Assembly: GCF_013415105.1 (NCBI RefSeq)
Contig: NZ_JACCDF010000001.1
Span: 310,001-374,000 of the forward strand
Origin: Vreelandella salicampi
Lineage (GTDB): Bacteria; Pseudomonadota; Gammaproteobacteria; Pseudomonadales; Halomonadaceae
Direction: 5' to 3'
DNA length: 64,000 bases
Shown here: piece by piece, positions 55,124 through 63,112 of the stretch
Layout of the letters: the number at the start of each line of letters is the position of its first letter
Numbering within the stretch: position 1 is the first letter of the stretch
The notes under the pieces: model-generated
The model's database searches: none
Told to the model about the DNA's origin: nothing
What the model saw: only the letters and a program-made list of their open reading frames with translations
Position numbers and translations under genes: made by a program

Positions 55124-56677
55124 GTGCTGAAACGCTTACTGACGTTAGGATGGCTGATATTCAGCACCACCGCGATAGCCGAGCCCAGCGACGCCGAGCT
55201 AGGCGAATGGCAAGATACGATTCGCAAGCACGCTCAGACGCTGGCTGAAGCACCCTATTCCCCGCCAAACCACACGCTTCCCCAGGCGCTGCAATCACTC
55301 GACTACGATACCTATCGGCAGATTCGTTTTGACCCAACGCGCGCCTATTGGGGCGACGATAGCCGCTTCTCTCTGCAATTGTTTCATAGCGGTTTTCTGT
55401 TTCCGCACCCGGTCGAACTGAACCTCGTCGAGGGCGACAAGGCCACGTCGCTTACCTTCAATCCTGACGATTTTATCTACGAAGGTAAGGCGGCAGAACT
55501 TGAAACGTCCGACCTACAAGGCGCAGCTCACGCAGGCTTTCGCCTTCACTACCCGCTCAACACGTCTGAGTATCACGACGAATTCGCGGTGTTTCTGGGC
55601 GCGAGCTATTTTCGCCTGATAGGGCGCGATCAGGTCTATGGCCTATCCACCCGCGGGTTAGCCATCGACACCGCCTTAGCCAGCGGCGAGGAGTTCCCAG
55701 CGTTTCGCGAGTTCTGGCTATTCACGCCGGAGGCCGACGACACCGCCGTGCACGTGATGGCGCTGTTGGATAGCCCCTCGCTGAGCGGCGCTTACCATTT
55801 TCGCCTTGAGCCGGGTCACCAAACCCAGGTTGACGTAGACGCCACGCTTTATGCGCGCGATGACGTGACAAAACTTGGCATCGCGCCACTGACCAGCATG
55901 TTTGCCTACGGCGATATTAGCCATAACCGCCCCGACGATATGCGCCCCCGCGTGCACGATTCCAACGGGCTTTTGCTGAAAACCAGCCGGGGAGAATGGA
56001 TCTGGCGACCGCTAAATAACCCGCGCCGTGTTCGCGTATCGGCGTTTTTGGATGCCAACCCGCAAGGGTTCGGGCTCATGCAGCGCGAGCGCTCGTTTGA
56101 CCGCTACCTGGATACAGAAGCCCAGTATCACCGTCGCCCCAGCCAATGGGTCACACCGCAAGGCGATTGGGGCAAAGGGCATGTAGAGCTTGTCGAGCTG
56201 CCCTCTCCGGATGAAACTCATGATAACATCGTCGCATACTGGGTCAGTGAGACACCGCTACGAGCAGGTGAATCCTTACCCCTTCGCTACCAAATCCAAA
56301 CACGCCATCAAGCACCGACTGCCCCCTTACTTGCCCAAGTGATTCGCACCCGCCAAGGCAACGCGGCGGTGCCTGGCGAGGCCGATTCCCAAAGTGCTGG
56401 TCAACGCCAATGGGTGGTCGATTTTGCCGGGGGTGAATTAGCACGTTTATCCGCCGATCAACCGGTAAGGCTTCGTCTTGATGCGCCCGACAATGCGGTA
56501 ACGCTGCCCCAGGTGAAAGCTTTGCCCGATAACACTTGGCGTGCCACCTTTCGCGTTAAACCCACGGTATCACCGGTGGATGTGCGCCTAGCGCTTACGC
56601 TGCATGGGGAGACGATTAGCGAAACCTGGAGCTACGTGATTGACCCACTCCCCAAGCGTGGAGATGAGGATGCCTAA
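55124..56677 (+). CDS. opgG: glucan biosynthesis protein G
   Basis: 517 residues, a periplasmic protein of osmoregulated periplasmic glucan synthesis. It has an N-terminal signal peptide (LKRLLTLGWLIFSTTAIA-EP), then the beta-rich MdoG domain: PFAM-typical YDTYRQIRFDPTRAYWGDD near 70, FRLHYPLN, FREFWLF and the HDSNGL segment near 285. The GTG 55124 has AAGGAG; the longer frame from 55058 is AT-rich and lacks a signal. opgH overlaps its end by eight bases. Confidence 0.93.
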   Translation: MLKRLLTLGWLIFSTTAIAEPSDAELGEWQDTIRKHAQTLAEAPYSPPNHTLPQALQSLDYDTYRQIRFDPTRAYWGDDSRFSLQLFHSGFLFPHPVELNLVEGDKATSLTFNPDDFIYEGKAAELETSDLQGAAHAGFRLHYPLNTSEYHDEFAVFLGASYFRLIGRDQVYGLSTRGLAIDTALASGEEFPAFREFWLFTPEADDTAVHVMALLDSPSLSGAYHFRLEPGHQTQVDVDATLYARDDVTKLGIAPLTSMFAYGDISHNRPDDMRPRVHDSNGLLLKTSRGEWIWRPLNNPRRVRVSAFLDANPQGFGLMQRERSFDRYLDTEAQYHRRPSQWVTPQGDWGKGHVELVELPSPDETHDNIVAYWVSETPLRAGESLPLRYQIQTRHQAPTAPLLAQVIRTRQGNAAVPGEADSQSAGQRQWVVDFAGGELARLSADQPVRLRLDAPDNAVTLPQVKALPDNTWRATFRVKPTVSPVDVRLALTLHGETISETWSYVIDPLPKRGDEDA

Positions 56678-58589
56678 CGCGCCAGTTAGCCCTTTTATAC
56701 CGTGGTTGCGCCTACGCCGCTGGGGGCTTGTTGTGTTGGTGCTAGCAACCAGCATCGCAGGATGCACGGCGATGCTGCGCGTCACCGGTGGGTTGCCTTG
56801 GGTCTTGCAAGCCGTGTTGTTCACCTTATTTGCCCTGACCTTCACCTGGATTTCGCTCGCCTTTTGGAGTGCGCTGTGCGGTTTCATTGTGTGTTTTTTG
56901 CGCCGCGACCCGCTTACGCTGACACGTATTGCGGATATCCCCGAAACGCCCGTACCGGGAGATACCAGCCGCACGGCTTTGATCATGCCAATTTTCCAAG
57001 AACCTCCCGAGGCCACACTGGCCGGGCTCGAAGCCAGCTGCCGCTCTCTTTTAGCTCAGCCTGCCGAGTCAGCTCCCCCCATCCACACGCGTTTCGAGGT
57101 CTTTGTGTTAAGCGATACGCAAGACCCGCAAGCCGCCGCCAGCGAAGCCGCACACGTGGCCGCCCTTCAGCGTCGCCTAAAAGGCCAGCTAGCGCTTCAC
57201 TACCGTCGCCGGTCAAATAACCATGGCCGCAAGGCAGGCAATATCGCCGAATTCTGTCGTCGTTGGGGCTCGTGCTACGACTTTTTTATTGTGCTCGACG
57301 CCGATAGCATTATGGGCGGCGCCACCCTTTTGCGGTTAGTCCGGCAAATGCAGCAGCAACCCGATGTAGGGCTTATCCAAAGCGTGCCAATACCGGTCGG
57401 GCAAGTCACCCTGTTCGGCCGTTTGGTGCAATTTGCCGCCGCCCTTTACAGCCCGATGCTCGCCACCGGGCAGAGTTTTTGGCAGGGCGACACGGCCAAC
57501 TATTGGGGTCACAACGCTATCGTGCGTACCCGTGCCTTTATGGCGAGCAGCGGCCTACCCACATTGCCGGGAAAGCCGCCACTGGGCGGCGAGCTGTTGA
57601 GCCACGACTTTGTTGAGGCGGCGTTGCTGCGCCGCCAGGGCTGGAAGGTTCAGCTGAATACGACGCTACCCTCAAGGAGAGCCCAAAGCTTTGAAGCCAT
57701 GCCGAGCAATTTACTCGACTTCGCCAAGCGCGACCGGCGCTGGCTGCAAGGCAATCTACAGCACCTGCGGCTCCTCAACGGCGTTGGGCTTCACCCGTTG
57801 AGTCGCTGGCACTTCTTTTTCGGCGCTTTTGCTTATCTCTCATCCCCGGTGTGGCTCGCCCTGCTCTTATGTACGAGTGCGCTAATCGGCTACACAACGT
57901 TAACCCAAACGCCGACGCTTTATGCCACACCGCTTTCATGGGGGCTGCTGGCCACGACACTTTTACTGCTGATTGCTCCCAAACTCATGGGGCTAGCCTT
58001 AACTCTGTGCCAAGCCCCCAAGGATTTTGGCGGCCGCCTGAGGCTAACAGCAAGCACGTTACTGGAAATCGGCTTTGCGGCGTTGCTTGCCCCGCTGATG
58101 ATGGCGTGGCACAGCGTGTTTATCTTCAATATCTTATGCGGGCGGGCTATCGAATGGCATACCCAACCCAGAAGTGAACGTTCGCTAACGTGGCTTGAGG
58201 CGTGGCGGCATACACGCGGATTTACCTTGGCTGGGGGCGCTTGGTTTATCGCCTTAGGTTGGCTCTCGCCAGCGGCGCTTGGCTGGCTGGCACCCGTCTG
58301 GCTCGGCCTTATGGCTTCGCCCATGCTGGTCAAGATAACCAGCAGCATCCGCATCGGCGGGCACCTCGCGCGCTGGCAGCTACTCGATACCCCTTATCAA
58401 CACGGCGTGCCGGTACTCAGTGCCTACGCGCGGCGCTTGAAAGTCGCACATGCCTACCCGCAGCCGACTGCCGATCCCCCTCTGCCACCCCCGCCGGAGC
58501 AACACGGCGAGATGCCCATACAGTCGTTTTCCTGCTTCACACCGGCCAACCGTCGTGTGCTGGCCTCAGCGTTTAAGGAGCCTTATTAA
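56670..58589 (+). CDS. opgH: glucan glucosyltransferase H
   Basis: 639 residues, an inner-membrane GT2 enzyme that polymerises UDP-glucose into beta-1,2-linked glucan backbones. Two N-terminal helices are followed by a cytosolic GT domain with TALIMPIFQEPPEATLAGLE, the DxD-type FIVLDADSIMGG, the base region GELLSHDFVEAALLRR and RRWLQGNLQHLRLL, then several C-terminal helices. It is shorter than E. coli OpgH (about 850), lacking much of the N-terminal extension. I use ATG 56670 with GGAG. Confidence 0.93.
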   Translation: MPNAPVSPFIPWLRLRRWGLVVLVLATSIAGCTAMLRVTGGLPWVLQAVLFTLFALTFTWISLAFWSALCGFIVCFLRRDPLTLTRIADIPETPVPGDTSRTALIMPIFQEPPEATLAGLEASCRSLLAQPAESAPPIHTRFEVFVLSDTQDPQAAASEAAHVAALQRRLKGQLALHYRRRSNNHGRKAGNIAEFCRRWGSCYDFFIVLDADSIMGGATLLRLVRQMQQQPDVGLIQSVPIPVGQVTLFGRLVQFAAALYSPMLATGQSFWQGDTANYWGHNAIVRTRAFMASSGLPTLPGKPPLGGELLSHDFVEAALLRRQGWKVQLNTTLPSRRAQSFEAMPSNLLDFAKRDRRWLQGNLQHLRLLNGVGLHPLSRWHFFFGAFAYLSSPVWLALLLCTSALIGYTTLTQTPTLYATPLSWGLLATTLLLLIAPKLMGLALTLCQAPKDFGGRLRLTASTLLEIGFAALLAPLMMAWHSVFIFNILCGRAIEWHTQPRSERSLTWLEAWRHTRGFTLAGGAWFIALGWLSPAALGWLAPVWLGLMASPMLVKITSSIRIGGHLARWQLLDTPYQHGVPVLSAYARRLKVAHAYPQPTADPPLPPPPEQHGEMPIQSFSCFTPANRRVLASAFKEPY

Positions 58590-59365
58590 TGCGCGATACC
58601 GCCGCCATCAAAGCGCGCTGGTTAAGCACTTTTGGCATTGCGCGCTCGCTTCTGATTTACTGGCGCCCAGGCCGTCAACGCGGACTTAAAAACCTGTATC
58701 GGCCTTTTTTGTCGCCCGGTGCGCTAGCCTTTGATGTGGGTGCCCACTTAGGTGATCGCAGCGCAGCGTTCCGCGCCCTTGGTGCCCGCGTAGTGGCACT
58801 GGAGCCGCAACCGCTGTTAGCACGCTGGTGTCACCGCATGGTCGGCGGCGACATCACACTGCTACCTTTAGCAGCAGGCGCCACACCCGGCTACGCTGAG
58901 CTCGCCATTAGCCCGGCCAACTTAACCGTTTCGACGCTAGCAGATCAGTGGCGCGAACAGATCGGCCAGCGCAACCCGGGGTTTGCCCACCTCCACTGGG
59001 CCGAGCGTATGCGCGTGGAAGTCACAACACTTGATACGCTAATTGACGAATACGGCGAGCCTGCGTTTATCAAAATCGACGTGGAAGGCTTTGAAGCCGA
59101 CGTTTTAGCCGGGCTTAGCCGACCGGTCGCGGCCTTATCCGTTGAGTTTGTTAGCGGCGCTTTGGCGGTCAGCCACGCCTGTATCGAGTGTCTAAGCGCC
59201 CTGGGCGACTACCGTTACAATATCGTCGCCGGCGAGCAGCGCACTTTTCGCTGGGCAAGCTGGAAAAGTGACGCTGAGGTACACGCGTGGCTCGCAGCGG
59301 ACGCAGATGGGCTGGCGTCTGGCGATATTTACGCTTGCCGCGCCGACCACACGTTATTCAATTAA
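58589..59365 (+). CDS. FkbM-family methyltransferase
   Basis: 258 residues. The SAM motif is LAFDVGAHLGDRSAAFRALG near 47; a methyltransferase acidic motif VALEPQPLLARW follows; the FkbM box AFIKIDVEGFEADVLAGL lies near 162. It probably O-methylates a hydroxyl. The start shares a base with the opgH stop, so its target may well be the glucan, or a lipid involved in its assembly, but that is inference. Confidence 0.87.
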   Translation: MRDTAAIKARWLSTFGIARSLLIYWRPGRQRGLKNLYRPFLSPGALAFDVGAHLGDRSAAFRALGARVVALEPQPLLARWCHRMVGGDITLLPLAAGATPGYAELAISPANLTVSTLADQWREQIGQRNPGFAHLHWAERMRVEVTTLDTLIDEYGEPAFIKIDVEGFEADVLAGLSRPVAALSVEFVSGALAVSHACIECLSALGDYRYNIVAGEQRTFRWASWKSDAEVHAWLAADADGLASGDIYACRADHTLFN

Positions 59366-59390
59366 CCCGTTTAAACCGTTAAGGCTCTAT

Positions 59391-60164
59391 ATGCAGCTGG
59401 AGTGGCAGCACCTAACCGCCTGTGAACTTAACGCCATCGCCGGCCGCGACCCGGTGGCGGTGCTAGTATTGGGCGCCACCGAGCAGCACGGCGCGCATCT
59501 GCCGTTAAGCACGGACACCACCATCGGCCTCGGCCTACAGCAGGCCACGTGCGATGCGCTATCTGATGACGTGATAGCGCTATGCCTGCCCCCCATGACG
59601 ATTGGCGCAAGCGACGAGCATGCAAGCTTCCCCGGCACCTTGAGCCTGCCAGCCCGACTTGCCATCGAAACGCTTGAGGCCTATGGCGACAGCATTGCCC
59701 AAGCAGGCATCAAGCGGCTGGTGCTGCTCAACAGCCATGGCGGCAACAAGGCGGTAATGGATCTCGCTGCACTAACGCTACGCCGTCGCCATGGCATGCG
59801 CGTGGTCAAAGCCACTTATACGCGCTTGCCGCCGCTGGAAGCCGCCCTTGATGCCGATGAACTTCACCGTGGCTTGCACGGCGGCGCACTAGAAACCGCG
59901 ATGATGCTGTACTTGGCACCAAAGCGGGTCAACATGCAGCGTGCAACGAACGCCTTGACACCGGTGCCGTCTCCTAGCGCGCTGGTAGGCCCTGAAGGCG
60001 CAGCGCCATTTGCCTGGTTGGCGGAAGATTTATCGCCCGATGGCATTGCAGGTAACGCCACTCAGGCTACGGCAGAGATCGGCGAGCGCTTAGTCCATCA
60101 TTACGGGCGCCTGCTCGCTCAGGTGGTGGAAGAGACAGCGCAGCTACCGTCGCTGCACCAATGA
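59391..60164 (+). CDS. creatininase/ArfB-family amidohydrolase
   Basis: 257 residues. Metal-site motifs: LGATEQHGAHLPLSTDT near residue 23 (Glu, His, Asp ligands), ASDEHASFPGTLSL near 70, LLNSHGGNKAVMDLAA near 110 and a later HGGALETAMML near 163. The family covers creatininase, the archaeal riboflavin enzyme ArfB, which deformylates a GTP-derived formamidopyrimidine, and mycofactocin MftE. The frame opens at 59268 inside fkbM; ATG 59391 gives the true N-terminus. It sits beside a GTP cyclohydrolase II gene, so an ArfB-like role on a pyrimidine intermediate is favoured. Confidence 0.85.
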   Translation: MQLEWQHLTACELNAIAGRDPVAVLVLGATEQHGAHLPLSTDTTIGLGLQQATCDALSDDVIALCLPPMTIGASDEHASFPGTLSLPARLAIETLEAYGDSIAQAGIKRLVLLNSHGGNKAVMDLAALTLRRRHGMRVVKATYTRLPPLEAALDADELHRGLHGGALETAMMLYLAPKRVNMQRATNALTPVPSPSALVGPEGAAPFAWLAEDLSPDGIAGNATQATAEIGERLVHHYGRLLAQVVEETAQLPSLHQ

Positions 60165-60174
60165 CAAGCTCGGC

Positions 60175-61293
60175 CTAACCATTGGGCTGTGCATCATTGA
60201 GTGCGTCGCGCAGGGCATCGTGGAGGTAATGGCCCGAGCGATTCGCCTTGGCGGTGAGATAGCGCTGGTTTTGGTCGGTCACGCTGCCATAAAGCGCTTG
60301 CCGAGAGACCACCTCAATACCGCCGTCGCGTAGTGCCGCCATTTTCAACGGGTTATTGGTCAAAAGCTGCACCTGAGTAATCCCCAGCGCATTGAGCATA
60401 TCCACTGCGACGCCGTAGCGACGCTCATCATCGCCAAACCCGAGCACCTGATCGGCATCGACGGTATCCAACCCAGCGTCTTGCAGCGTATACGCCCGAA
60501 GCTTATTAGCAAGCCCGATGCCGCGGCCTTCTTGCGCCAGATAGAGCAACACACCGCCGCCCAGGGCACTGATTTCTGCCACGGCGTTGCGTAGTTGATC
60601 GCCGCAGTCGCAGCGCAGGCTACCGAACAGATCCCCGGTCAAGCAGGCGGAGTGCAGGCGAATCGGCACTGGACCTGCCGCATTCTCCGCCGCCCCGATC
60701 ACTACCGCCACGTGCTCGCGCAGGCCATCGGGCTCACGAAACAGCACAAACCGCGACGCTTGGGCACTCTCCAGCGGAATATCCGCTTCGCTAACGCGCT
60801 TGAGCATCCCCGGCGCTCCATGAAGGGCCTTCAAAGCGTCGCCGGCATCCAAACGTAAAAGCTCACCATACGAAATCTTAGCCTCGATAGCGGCCTGCTG
60901 CGCTTCATCCACATCGGCACACAGCGCCGCTGGCAATAACAGCGCGCGACGCATCAATGCCAGGGCGCCGCGCTCGCCCGGCCCCGCCGGGGAAAGCCCG
61001 CTCAATCGTTGTTTCTCCCCGTGCGGTTTTGCCACTGCCAGGTCATGCAGAGTGGCCGTGTCCATCTCAGCCGCTAACGGAAGCCTCGCCGCCTCGGCAC
61101 TGATTGAGTGCCCCATGGCCGCTAACCGGTGACGCGTTAATACCAGCGCCGGGCGCGAGCCTGACAGTGCAGCTAGCGCTTCCACCGAATCACTGCCTTC
61201 CAGGGCTTGCACCAGCAGCGGGCGCGAACCGGTGTGGATCACCACCGGTAGCCCACGACGAATATCGAAAATGGCGCGTTCAACGTGGTACAT
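60175..61293 (-). CDS. GTP cyclohydrolase II with a non-canonical N-terminal domain
   Basis: 372 residues. The C-terminal half (about 180-350) is a complete RibA: zinc cysteines in HSACLTGDLFGSLRCDCGDQ, LAQEGRGIGLANKLRAY with the conserved Tyr, then GFGDDERRYGV with the catalytic Asp and Arg, and LLTNNPLK. It should turn GTP into the diaminopyrimidine precursor of flavins. The N-terminal 180 residues resemble the size of a RibB domain but lack its DxExRExEGD and RxGHTE motifs, so DHBP synthase activity is unlikely. GAGGAAG precedes the ATG. Neighbours are a RibD-type reductase and an ArfB-like hydrolase; other rib genes are absent. Confidence 0.88.
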   Translation of the reverse strand: MYHVERAIFDIRRGLPVVIHTGSRPLLVQALEGSDSVEALAALSGSRPALVLTRHRLAAMGHSISAEAARLPLAAEMDTATLHDLAVAKPHGEKQRLSGLSPAGPGERGALALMRRALLLPAALCADVDEAQQAAIEAKISYGELLRLDAGDALKALHGAPGMLKRVSEADIPLESAQASRFVLFREPDGLREHVAVVIGAAENAAGPVPIRLHSACLTGDLFGSLRCDCGDQLRNAVAEISALGGGVLLYLAQEGRGIGLANKLRAYTLQDAGLDTVDADQVLGFGDDERRYGVAVDMLNALGITQVQLLTNNPLKMAALRDGGIEVVSRQALYGSVTDQNQRYLTAKANRSGHYLHDALRDALNDAQPNG

Positions 61294-61405
61294 AGAAGCT
61301 TCCTCGCTTTTTATTCGGGCTCGCCTTTACTCAAAAAAATTGCGTGCTTGCACGGCCGCTGACACCCGAGCATGATAAATTCAACTTGCACCGTACGGAG
61401 ACGCT
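61294..61405. promoter_or_regulatory. divergent promoter region of the cyclohydrolase and reductase genes
   Basis: 112 bases between divergent starts. I looked for and did not find the conserved blocks of an FMN riboswitch. No clear -35/-10 pair stands out. Confidence 0.35.
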
Positions 61406-62128
61406 ATGCCCAACAACGATGCTACGCCCGCCGCCACCGATCTTCTCGACTGCTTGACCCCGTTGGTGTCGCATCGGGAGTGGGTGATCGCTCAGCTGGG
61501 GCAGAGCCTTGACGGGCGCATCGCCACCGAAAGCGGCCACTCGCACTACATCAACGGCCACGAGAGTTTGGTGCATCTGCACCGGTTGCGGGCGCTGTGC
61601 GATGCGGTGATCGTGGGTGCGGGCACGGCCAGCGCCGATAACCCGCAGCTGACCGTGCGCCATGTCAATGGGGACAACCCTGCGCGGGTGGTGCTCGACC
61701 CCCGTGGTCGCGTAACGTCGACACTGACGCTCTTTCAAGACGACGCGGCCCCCACGCTGCATTTGGTCGGGCCTGAGGTATCGCTGCCCGCCCCGGCCCC
61801 GCATGTTCGGCGGCAACCGTTGCCACTGATGCCTAACGGGCAATTTTCGCCCGCAGCGGTCATCACCCACCTGAAGACGCTGGGATACGCGCGAATATTG
61901 GTCGAAGGTGGCGGGATAACCGTATCGCAGTTCGTCGAAGCCGGCGTGGTTGAGCGATTGCACCTGCTCGTCGCGCCGCTGCTGATTGGATCGGGGCGCC
62001 CCGGGCTTGCCATGACGCCAATCGACACCTTGGCCACGGCCCTGCGCCCGAGTGCGAGGCGATTCAGCTGTGGGGATGACACCCTGTTTGACCTCTGCCT
62101 GCGCAACCGTGGGACTGACGAAGCCTGA
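61406..62128 (+). CDS. RibD C-terminal-type (dihydrofolate-reductase-fold) reductase
   Basis: 240 residues, only the reductase half of RibD. It has LGQSLDGRIATESGHSHYIN near residue 30, DAVIVGAGTASADNPQLTVR near 66 and the NADPH-loop LVEGGGITVSQFVEAGVVE near 165. It would reduce a ribosylamino-pyrimidine to a ribityl form, or a related substrate. No deaminase domain is attached. ACGGAG precedes the ATG. On the opposite strand an open reading frame continuing from the flippase-like gene runs through the whole of it. Confidence 0.87.
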   Translation: MPNNDATPAATDLLDCLTPLVSHREWVIAQLGQSLDGRIATESGHSHYINGHESLVHLHRLRALCDAVIVGAGTASADNPQLTVRHVNGDNPARVVLDPRGRVTSTLTLFQDDAAPTLHLVGPEVSLPAPAPHVRRQPLPLMPNGQFSPAAVITHLKTLGYARILVEGGGITVSQFVEAGVVERLHLLVAPLLIGSGRPGLAMTPIDTLATALRPSARRFSCGDDTLFDLCLRNRGTDEA

Positions 62129-62136
62129 CCCGGCAG

Positions 62137-63112
62137 GCGAAGCACGACGACGCCGAGTTAGCGCGACCCAAAGCCCCGGTAATGCGGCGATCAGCACGAT
62201 AACTCCGTAAGCCAGCGACACCGCCACGCCTTGGCTGGGCGCTAACCCCACCCACGCCCAGACGCTGGCTGCAGTGCCTTCGCGCAGCCCCCAGCCCGCC
62301 ACGGAAAGCGGAATCAACATCGAAAGTAACAGCGGCGGCGCCAGCGCCAAGAGCACGCTGGCCGGCAGTTCCACACCGATTGCCCGCGCCGCACACACCA
62401 TCACCAGGGCGTAGCTGAACACGATCATTAACGACGACGCTAGCTGCCAAGCCCATACCCCGCCATGCCAGAGTCCACGCTGAATATCTGCCCACAAAGC
62501 GCTCGCCCAATCTGGCAGGTGTACCCGCTGCGGCATGACCGCCGCGATGAACACAACGCAAAGCGCCAGACTAACCGCGCCTGCCGCCAGCCAGAGATAG
62601 CCGTTTTTTCCCAGCACCGCGTGCCATAAGGGCGCACTTACCAGCGCCAGCGCCGTTAATAGCCCCACGGCCAGCTGCCCTGAGGCGCGCTCGACAATCA
62701 CCGCTCGCCAAGCGCTCCCACGCTTTGAGGTCTGCTGCGCGTGGCGCAACGCGCGCCCGGCATCCCCCAGCACGCCGCCAGGCAACACCTGATTGATGAA
62801 AAGTGACAGGTAATATTCCGCCACCGCGTAGCGGTAGCGCAGCGGCACGCCGACCAACCCCGCCGTTAGGCGCCAGCGCCAAGCACACAGCAGCACCTGC
62901 AAGACGCTAATCGCCAACCCCAGCACAAGCCAGGGCAGCGAAAACGCCTGTACCTCACGAATAATCGCGCGCGGGTCGAGCAAAATCGCCACGGCCAACA
63001 AAACGGCGGCGCTGATCGCTAGTCGCTTCACAACTGCCGTTTGGATCGCGCGACTACCCATGGGCAGGCCTCGCCCACATATCCCGATGAACGACAACAG
63101 CGCCAAGCTCAC
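62137..63112 (-). CDS. flippase-like integral membrane protein (LPG-synthase TM family); frame runs on to 61331
   Basis: Some seven or eight hydrophobic helices with the family markers FINQVLPGGVLGDAGRALRH near residue 104, VIVERASGQLAVGLL near 137 and LSVAGWGLREGTAASVWAW near 265. The recognisable domain ends near residue 325 (VALTRRRR) at about base 62137, next to the reductase stop codon. No stop occurs there: the frame continues antisense through the reductase gene to 61331, giving 593 codons. I report the domain part as the gene; a lost stop, a frameshift or a genuine 260-residue tail are all possible. The start could also be the ATG near 63058. Probably it moves a lipid-linked molecule. 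Confidence 0.75.

Noticed and set aside
61294..61405. FMN riboswitch before the cyclohydrolase or reductase gene
   Set aside because: The space is short and the conserved riboswitch blocks are not visible.
61331..62136. C-terminal 260 residues of the flippase-like open frame as a real protein domain
   Set aside because: Composition matches antisense translation of the reductase gene; kept only as a finding.
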